The notes below the pieces were generated by a model, which worked only from the letters and a program-made list of their open reading frames with translations, did not search any database and had not been told where the DNA came from. A DNA stretch of 64,000 bases from Phycisphaeraceae bacterium (lineage in GTDB: Bacteria > Planctomycetota > Phycisphaerae > Phycisphaerales > Phycisphaeraceae): assembly GCA_028284155.1 (NCBI GenBank), contig JANQSF010000108.1, positions 62,001 through 126,000 of the forward strand. The letters are read 5' to 3'. Of this stretch, positions 34,401-43,400 are shown one piece after another. Numbering within the stretch: the first letter of the stretch is position 1; every line of letters begins with the position of its first letter. The translations under genes and the position numbers were made by a program.

Positions 34401-37400
34401 GCCGCGGGGCGACGTCGATGACGTGCGCGAACGGGATCGGCACTGGCGCGATGAAGACGTCCTCGCGGTTATTGAAGTCACCGTCCACCAGGTCGCCTGC
34501 CAATGAGCTGAACGACACCAGCCGGCCGTCCGCGCTGAGCTTCAAGTCGAAACTGTTGCCCGTCGGGTCGCCGCCGTCCGGCGTGGTCGTGACCTTGACC
34601 GTCGTCTGTTGGACGCGGTCGTAAACGTACACGTCGGCGAAGGTATTCGTTGTGCCGGGCAGGATGTTCGTCGCCGTGCTGCTGTACGCGACGAATCGGC
34701 CGTCGTCACTCAGCGACGGGTTGAAACTGCCGGAGTTGGGCGGCAGGCCGTCGGGCGTGTTGCTGATGCGCTCAACCACGTCCGTGCCGCGGTTGTAGAA
34801 GTAGATGTCGTTGCGGTTGTTCGTATCGTCGGCAGCGAAGTTGTCCGCACTTGTTTCGAACGCGATGAGTTGGCCGTCGTGGCTGATCCCGCCCGAACTG
34901 ACGAAGCCGTTCGGCTCCTGCCCGTCGAACGTCGGGTCGATCCGTTCCAGGTCGCCGGTGAAGCGGTCGAAGATATACACGTCGAGGTTGTCGTTGTTGT
35001 CGCCGAATACCAGGTTATCGGCGAACGTGCCGTACATGAGGTACCGCCCGTCGCCGCTGAAGCGCGGGTCGTAGGCGAACGCGTTGGTCCGGTCGCCGAA
35101 CACGCGCGGCGACGCCAGTTGCTTCTCGCCGGTCGTCCGGTCGTGAATCCAGACCTCGACGTGCTGTTCGTTCTGGTCGTCCACCTGGATCGAGTTGAAC
35201 CCCACGAATCGGCCGTCGTCGCTGATCGTCGGGTTCTGGTTGATCAGCGCCCTTCGGTCGTCGGAGAAAGAGTCACCGATCAATTCGAACGTGCCCGTTT
35301 CCAGGTCGAACACAGCCACGTCGAGTGACGGGTCGCTGTCGAAACCGAGGTCTTCGGTGTCGACGAACAACGCGGCGTATCGGCCATCGCCGCTGAGGCC
35401 GGCCTGCCGCACAAAGTAGCCGAACGGGACCGGCGCGATCAGTTGGTTGGTCCCCGTCTGCCGGTCGAAGATGAAGTAATCAAAACCTTCGTGGTCATCG
35501 TTATCGACGAGGTTCGACGCGGCCGAGAGGAACAAGGTGAATCGTCCGTCGTCGCTGACGTCGAGGATCAGGCTTTCACCGTCGGTGTCACCGCCGGTCG
35601 TGCTGATCGACACGCGTTGGATTGGCGCGGCCGACCCGGCCTGGCCGGGGTGCGTCTGCTCGAAACCCGCGACCGTTTCCTCGACGACGATGTAAGGCCC
35701 CGGCAGCAGGTCGTTGAACGCGTAGTTACCGTCGGCGTCGGTCACCGTGCTCGGTTCGTCCACGTCGAGCACGCCGTTGTTGTTCAGGTCGAGGAACACC
35801 GTCACGTCGGCGAGGCCCGGTTCGCCCGCGTCCTGCACGCCGTCGCCGTTGTCGTCGCGGAACTTGACGCCGGCGATCGAACCGAACTGCGGCTGGTTGC
35901 CGAAATCGGCGTCGCCGACGACCTGCCGCGGCTCGAGCGTGACTGAATGGTTGCCGGCCGGCTGCGGCGAATGGGCGAACAGGGCGAAGTCGTCGTCGAA
36001 CCGGGGCGGGTCGCTCAGTTCACCGGAGGCCGAGAAGAACACGACGTGTCGGCCGTCGGCGCTGATGTCGGAAAAGATGCTCAACCCGTCGGCCGCGAAG
36101 CCGTTCGCGTCGTTAGACAGCCGTTCGATCGACTCGTTCACACGGTCGTAGCGGTAGATGTCGAAGTCAGTATTCGCGTCGTTCGGCGCGAGGCCCGCGA
36201 TGTTCGAGCTGACCGTCAGAAGTCGGCCGTCCGTGCTGAGCCGCGGGTAGGAGACCTGCTGGTCGGGGTCGGCGCCGACGCCCGCGGCGCTGACCGCCTG
36301 GTGCGTCATGTTCTGCCGGTCATACACGAACACGTCGGTGAAAAGGTCCTGGCTAACCGAGAGCCCCTCGAACGGCGACGCGCTGAACGCGACGAAGCCA
36401 CCATCGCCACTGATGTCGTGGTAAACATCGACGAAGCCCGGGGCGTCGAAACTGGCCAGTTCCGCCGTCCGCGTGTCTCGGTCGAAGACGAAAATGTTGG
36501 CGAAGTCCGTGCTGCCGGCCACGATGTTCTCGGCGATGGAATAGAAGCTGACGTGTCGGCCGTCGTCGCTGATCCGCGACAGCATGCTGTTGCCCTCGGC
36601 CGGGCTGCCGTCGAAGCCGATGCTGACCAGGTCGGTCAGGCCCGTCTCCCGATCGCGCACGAAGATGTTGGCGAAGTTGTTGTCGTCCTGCGTCGACAGG
36701 TTGTTCGCGATCGACGTGAAGGTGACGTACCGACCGTCGGCGCTCACGTCAGGCAGGCCGGAACTGAAATCGCCCTGCGCTCCGCCGGTCGACAGGCTGA
36801 CGATCTCGGTGATGCCGGTCTCACGGTCATACAGGAACACGTCGGTGGCGTCGTTGTTGTCGTTGGACACGAGGTTGGTCGCGTCCGACGCATAGACCAC
36901 ATACCGGCCGTCGTCGCTGAGCACGGGCGAGTTGCTCCTCCCGTCGGCGTTGCCGCCGTCGGTCGAAATCGAGATGCGCTCAATAAGGTTCGTCGCGCGG
37001 TCGAGTAGGAACACATCGGTCGCCACGTTGTGGTCGTTGGGCACCAGGTCGGCCCGGTCAGACGCGAACACGACGAATCGGCCGTCACCGCTGACCGACG
37101 GCTTGGGCTGATCGGAACGCGGAATCCCCGTCTCACTCAGAAACGCAAGCTCGACGCCCTCGGGCCCGTCGGTTGACGGGGCCGTCTGCAACCAGCCCGG
37201 CTGCGGGACCTCGGCGACGCTGTACGTGCCCGTCGGCAGGCCGTCGAACCGGTAGCGCCCCTGCGCGTCGGTCGTCGTGGTCGGCTCGCCGTCGTCCAAC
37301 ACGCCGTTGCGGTTGGCGTCGAGGAAGACTTCCCAGTCGGCGACGGGCAGGTCCTCGGCGTCCTGCTGACCGTTGCCGTTTTCGTCAGCGAACTTCACGC

Positions 37401-40400
37401 CCTCGATCGCTCCGAGTTGAGACCGGTTGCCGAAGTCGGCGTTATCGACGAGGCGGTTGTCGTCGTCGATGACCACGCGATGCGTGCCGGGCGGCGTGCC
37501 GCCGCCATCGCGCTGGAACGTGGCCAGGTACGTGCCGTTGTCGGCCCCGACGAGGTACAACTGCCGACCGTCGGCGCTGATGACCATGTCGTTCACGTCG
37601 TCCTGGCCAATCGCGGCGGTGACGAAAAGGTCTTCGGTCAGGGTCAGCGCCCCGGACTGCGGGTCGCGTGCGAAGGTGAACAGGTGTTCGGTGAACGCGT
37701 CGAAGACGTAGAGATTCACGCCGTCCGGGCTCATCTCCATGAACGTCGCATGACTGAAATTGGTCAGGTCGCCGAACCCGCCGAAGATACCGGGGCCGTC
37801 GGTGCGGCTCAACTCGCCGCTGATCGGGTTGCGCACGTACGACACGATCGACCCCTCGCGCGGGGGCAGGTCCGTCCGCTGGCCGCCGGCGTAAAGCGAT
37901 CGGCCGTCGGGGCTCATGGCCAACGAACTGGGCACGGTCGAGTTGCGGAACACCTGGTCGAACGTCAGCTCGCCGTTGGCCGGGTCGCGCTCGAAGTCGA
38001 ACAGGCTCAGGCCGACGGACAGCACGGCCACGCGTCTGCTGTCGGGCGAGACCTCGATACCGCGCACCGACAACAGCTCCGGCGACTCGGGCAGCGGCAC
38101 GACCCGTTTGAACGTGAGCAGGCCTAACTCGGCGTCGCGGTCGAAGTTGAGTAGCTCGATGACTTGAGGGTCGGCCAACGGGTCGATCGTCGCCAGGTAG
38201 AAGCTCGTCCCGTCGGGGCTGACGGCCATGGCGGTCGGGTTGAGATTGTTGTTGCCCGCGTCCGACTCCTCGATGGTCTGGATGTGCGTCAGTTCCTGGG
38301 TGGATGCGTCACGAGCGAACACCTCGATCACGTCGGTCACGAGGATCAGGCTGTTGCCGTCTGGTGTCACCAACATGATCGGGAAACCGGCCAGGTCGAC
38401 CTCGACGGTTTGAACATGCGTCACGTCGCCGGTCGCCGGGTCGCGTTCGAACACTTCGATGTCGTCGCCGAGCGTGTAAAGGCCACTGCCGTCCGGGCTG
38501 ACCACGACGCGGGACAGGCCGTCCTGCGCGATCGTCTGGTCAAACGTTAGTTGGCCGCTTCCGGGGGTCGGGTCGGGGAAGGTCTGCGCAAAGCCGGGCT
38601 GCTGCTCCTCGACGACCTGGTATGTCGCGTTGTCGAGGCCGGAGAACGCGTAGTGACCCGACGCGTCCGTCATAGCCGCCGGCTCGTGCGCGTCGCGGAT
38701 CAGGTTGTTGTTCAGGTCGAGGTAGACGGTGAAGCCGGCAATCCCCAACTCGCCCGCGTCCTGCACGCCGTTGCCGTTGTCGTCATCGAACTTCGTTCCG
38801 CCGATCCGCCCGCCCTCGTTGTCGCGGATCGACACGGTGGCGCCGGTGTCCGGCCCGATCACGAAAGCAGCGTCGGGCGTCAGCGTCAGCGTGACGAACT
38901 CCGTCCCTTCGATGTCGAAGTCGTCAATCGGGATCACGTTGACCGTCACCACGAACTGACCCGCGGGGATGATTGCCGTGCCGTCGATCGTCTGGTAGTC
39001 CGTCCCATTCGTCGCCGTACCGGTCACGGTGTATTGAACGGTCAGGTCGGTCTCGGTCCGCGCGTCGCGTGTGATGCGGAACGATCCGGTGTCGCCGTCC
39101 TCGGAAGCGACGTTATCCTTGGAAACGATGTTCACCTCGGCGAACGCCGGGTTGGCGTCGAAGTTGCCGAAGTCGGCGTCGGTCACGACCTGCTGCGGTT
39201 GCAGGTCGATGGCGTGCACACCGGGCACGACGCTCTGCACGAAGATATCGATCTGGGCGTTTGTGTCTCCGTTCACCAGGTTCGTCGCGCTCGACTCAAA
39301 CGCGACGCTTGGCCCGTCGCTGATCGCCGCATCGCCGCTTGAATTGTTACCCTCCGACTGGTCTGTGCCGACGCTGGCCAACCGGGTCAGGCCGGTCAGT
39401 CGGTCGTAGACAAAGACCTGCCGCGTCCCGCCCGTCGCCGCCGGGTCGAGGTTGGTCGCGAACGATTCGTACGTGACGTACCGACCGTCCGGGCTGATGT
39501 CCGGGTCGCGGCTGTCGTCGTTGGCGGGCACACCGCCTTCCGTGATACTCGCTAGTTCGAGCCGGCCGGTCGCGCGGTCGAACAAATAGACCAGTGCGCC
39601 GTCGCCCGAGATGCCGGGGAAGAACTCCGTTGAGTCGGAGTGGAACACGATGAACCGACCGTCGGCACTGATCTTGGAGTTGCGCGAATCTCCGTCGGTG
39701 GCACTGCCGGTGTTGGTCCCCTGCGTGCCGTCGGGCAGGATGCTGACGATCTCGGTCGTGCCCGTCAGCCGGTCATGCACGAACACGTCGCGCGAGTCGT
39801 TCATGTCGTGATCGACTAGGTTCTCGGCGTCGGAGTGGAACGAGACGAATCGGCCGTCGGCGCTGATGGCCGGCCGACCGCTCTGTTCGTCTGCTTCCAC
39901 TCCACCCGGACCGACACTGACCCGTTCGATCGTTTCGTTCAGGATGTCGTAAACGAAGATGTCGCCGGCTTGGTTGTTGTCATTGGGGACCAGGTTTTCC
40001 GCGATCGATTGGAATGCGACGAATCGGCCGTCGGCGCTGATCGCCGGGCTGAAGCTGTTTCGGTCTCCGGGCTGACCGCTGTTGCTGGCACTGACCAGAC
40101 GTGTCAGGTTGGTCGAACGCTCGAAGACATAGATGTGTCGCGTTCCGTCGTCGGCGCCGGGGACGAGGTTGGTCGCCGTGCTGAGAAAGACAATCCGGTC
40201 GCCGTCCGCGCTGACCTGGCCTTCGAAGCTCGAATCGTTGGCCTGCGTCCTGCCGGTCCCCACGCTGACACGCTCGACGACGTGCGTCTGCCGGTCGAAC
40301 AGGAAGACGTCGCTTGCGTTGTTGTTGTCCGTGGAAACGAGGTTCGACGCAAACGACGAGAACGCGACGAACCGACCCGGATCGGAGACCCCCGGTTCGA

Positions 40401-43400
40401 GGCTGTTGCTATTGCTCTGCCCGCCAAGGTTCGGCCGACTCACGCGCTCGGTGACGAACGTCGGCGCGGGGAACGTCTGGTCGAACCCGGTCTGCTGCAC
40501 CTCGGCGACCGTGTAGGAACCCGGCACGAGGTCGGCGAACGCGTAGCTCCCGTCTGGCGCGGTGACCGTGCTCTGCTCGCCCGCGTCGAGTTGGCCGTTG
40601 CCGTTGCCGTCCAGGAAGATGGTGAAGCCACCCAGCCCGCCCTCGCCGGAGTCCTGGAAACCGTCGCCGTCGGCGTCGTCGAACTTGACGCCGCGGATCT
40701 CGCCCAGCGTCGAGCTGTTGCCGAAGTCGACATCGGTGACCGCCCCACCGCCAGGCAGGACGACCGTGTGCGCCCCGGCCAGGGCGTCGTCGCTGTCACG
40801 GTCGAAGACCACGACGGAACTGTCGAGCGTGCCGGCCGCGTAAACGGTTCGACCGTCGGGGCTGACCGCCACGCCGAGCACGCCGTTCAGGCCGTCGACA
40901 CCGTTCTGGCCGTCCTCCTCGAACTCGACGGCCGTGACCAGCCCGGTCGCCGCGTCTCGGCTGAACGCCATGACCGCGTCATCAATCTCCGCGGCGACGT
41001 AAACACTGCCGCCGTCTGGCGACACGGCGATCGACGTCGCGCCGTCGAGTTGGATGTCGTTGCCGTCGAACACGACCTGGATGAATTCGAGCAGACCCGT
41101 GTTCGCGTCGCGCTCGAAGACGCTCATCGCCTGGTCGTCGTTACTGCCGGCGTATATGTGTTTGCCGTCCGGGCTGATCGCGACGACTTGTACAGCCGCC
41201 AAGCCGTCGACCGCGCCCGCGTTGTCACCGTCGCGGATTACGTCGATAAAGGTCAACTGCCCGTCGCCCGCGTCGCGTTCAAGGATGGCGATGGCGTTGT
41301 CGTCGCGCCCGGCGACGTACGCGTGCAGGCCGTCCGGGCTGACCACGACCGACCGCGCGCCGAACAGGCCGTCCACACCCGCGACGCCGTCGGTCAGGAA
41401 GTGGATGAACGTCAGCTCACCCGTGTTGGCATTGCGCACGAACACCGCCACCGCGTCGTCGTCGATCGACGCGGCGTAGACGTTTTGCCCGTCGTCGCTG
41501 ACGGTGACCGAACGTACGCCGTCCAAGCCGTTGACCGTGTTGCCGGAGCCGTCGTCCTGACCGTCGCGTACGAACTGCACGAACGTGAGCATGCCCTGCT
41601 CGTCGCGTTCGAACACGGCGATCGCGTCGTCGCCCTCGCCGCCGACGTAGACGTGTCGGCCGTCGAGACTCACGGCCGCGCTGCGCGGCGTGTTCATGCC
41701 GTCGACCCCGCCGACGCCGTCTTCAAGTGTCTGCACGTGAGAAAGCTCGCCGGTGACTGCGTCGCGTTCGAACACCAGCAGCGTGTCGTCGGTCGACGCG
41801 GTCGCGTAGACGTTGGCGTTGTCGGCGCTGACGACGACGGCCCAGGCGTCCAGCAGGCCGTCCACGTCGATGGTGTCCCTGATCTGCTGGACGAAGTCGA
41901 GCTCGCTATCACCCTGATAGATGGGCGACGGCGCGGTCTGTTCGAGTCCCGGCTGCTGCACCTCGCGGACGAAGTGCGTCCCCTCGGCCACGTTGATCAG
42001 TGTGTAGCTGCCGTCGGCCGCGGTGACCGTGCTCGTCTCGCCCGTGTCGAGTCGGCCGTTGTTGTTGGCGTCAAGATAGATCGTGAAACCGGGAAGGCCC
42101 GCCTCGCCCGCGTCCTGCACGCCGTTGGCGTTATCGTCGTCGAACTTGACCCCGCTGATGGTTCCCGGCTCGCTCGGCACGATCGGCTGATTACCGAAGT
42201 TGATGTCGGTTACGTCCTGACCAGCCGCCAACTGCACGAGGTGCGTGCCGTCAGCCGCCGCACCGCCTTCTCGGTCGAATCGCGCCAGCGCGCTGTCGAA
42301 CAGCCCGACGGCGTAAGCCTGTGTCCCGTCCGGCCCGACGGCCACGCCGATCGCGCCGTCCAGGCCGTCGACCCCGCCCTGCCCGTCGATGTGCGCCGCA
42401 TCGAACGTCAGGTCGCCGGTTTGCAGGTCGCGGGTGAACATGGCGACCGCGTCGTCCGTCTCGGATGCGACGTACACGTTCGCCGAGTCGGGGCTGACCG
42501 TAACGAACGTCGCGCCGCCGAGCCCGTCGACACCGCCCGCGCCGTCCTTGATGACATGCTCGAACACCAGCCGCCCGTCGGCCGCGTTGCGGCTGAAGTG
42601 GGCCACGCTCTGGTCGCTGTTGCTCACGGCGTACACGCTGCCGCCATCGGGGCTGACGGCCACGGCTTGAACGTCCTGCAAGCCGTCGATGATGTGGCCC
42701 GCGCCGTCGTCTGTGCCTTCACGAAGCACCTGCTCGAAAGCGAGCATGTCCGTCCCGGAGTTAATGGTGAACACACCGATCGCGTGGTCGTCGCGACCGG
42801 CCGTGTAAACGTTTTGCCCGTCGGGACTGACCGCGACGGAACGGACCTTGAACAGCCCGTCTGCGCCGCCGACGTTGTCGCGGACGACCTGCTGGAACGC
42901 GAGTTGACCCGTGCCGGGGTTGCGTGTGAAGACGGCCAAAGCGTCTTCCTCGAAACCCGCGGCGATGACGAGCGTACCATCGGGCGTAATCGCCACGGAG
43001 CGCGCGCCGTCCAACCCGTCCACACCGCCTACACCGTCGCGCACAACCTGCTCGAACGTCAGTTCGCCGGTGTTCGTGTTGCGGCTGAAGACGCCGACCG
43101 CGTCGTCGGCCTCGGCCGCGACGTACACGTGCGCGCCGTCCGGGCTGACCATGACCGACCGCGGCTGCGCGAGTCCGTCAACCCCACCGACACCATCGGT
43201 GAGCACTTGCACAAACGATAAGACGTCCGTTCCGGTGTTCCGGCTGAAGACGGCCACCGAGTTGCCGCTCAGCGCGGTGACGTACACGTGCGCGCCGTCG
43301 GGGCTGACCGTCACGGCCGTGGGATTAAAAAGGCCGTCAACGCCGCCGACACCGTCGCGCAGCACCTGCTGAAAGGTCAGCGCGCCGGAGCCGGCCGGCT

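Noticed and set aside
39835-43221. 1128-codon plus-strand open frame opposite the giant gene
   Set aside because: It is a shadow of the repetitive GC-rich minus-strand gene; its translation shows no domain or signal and mirrors the repeat period.
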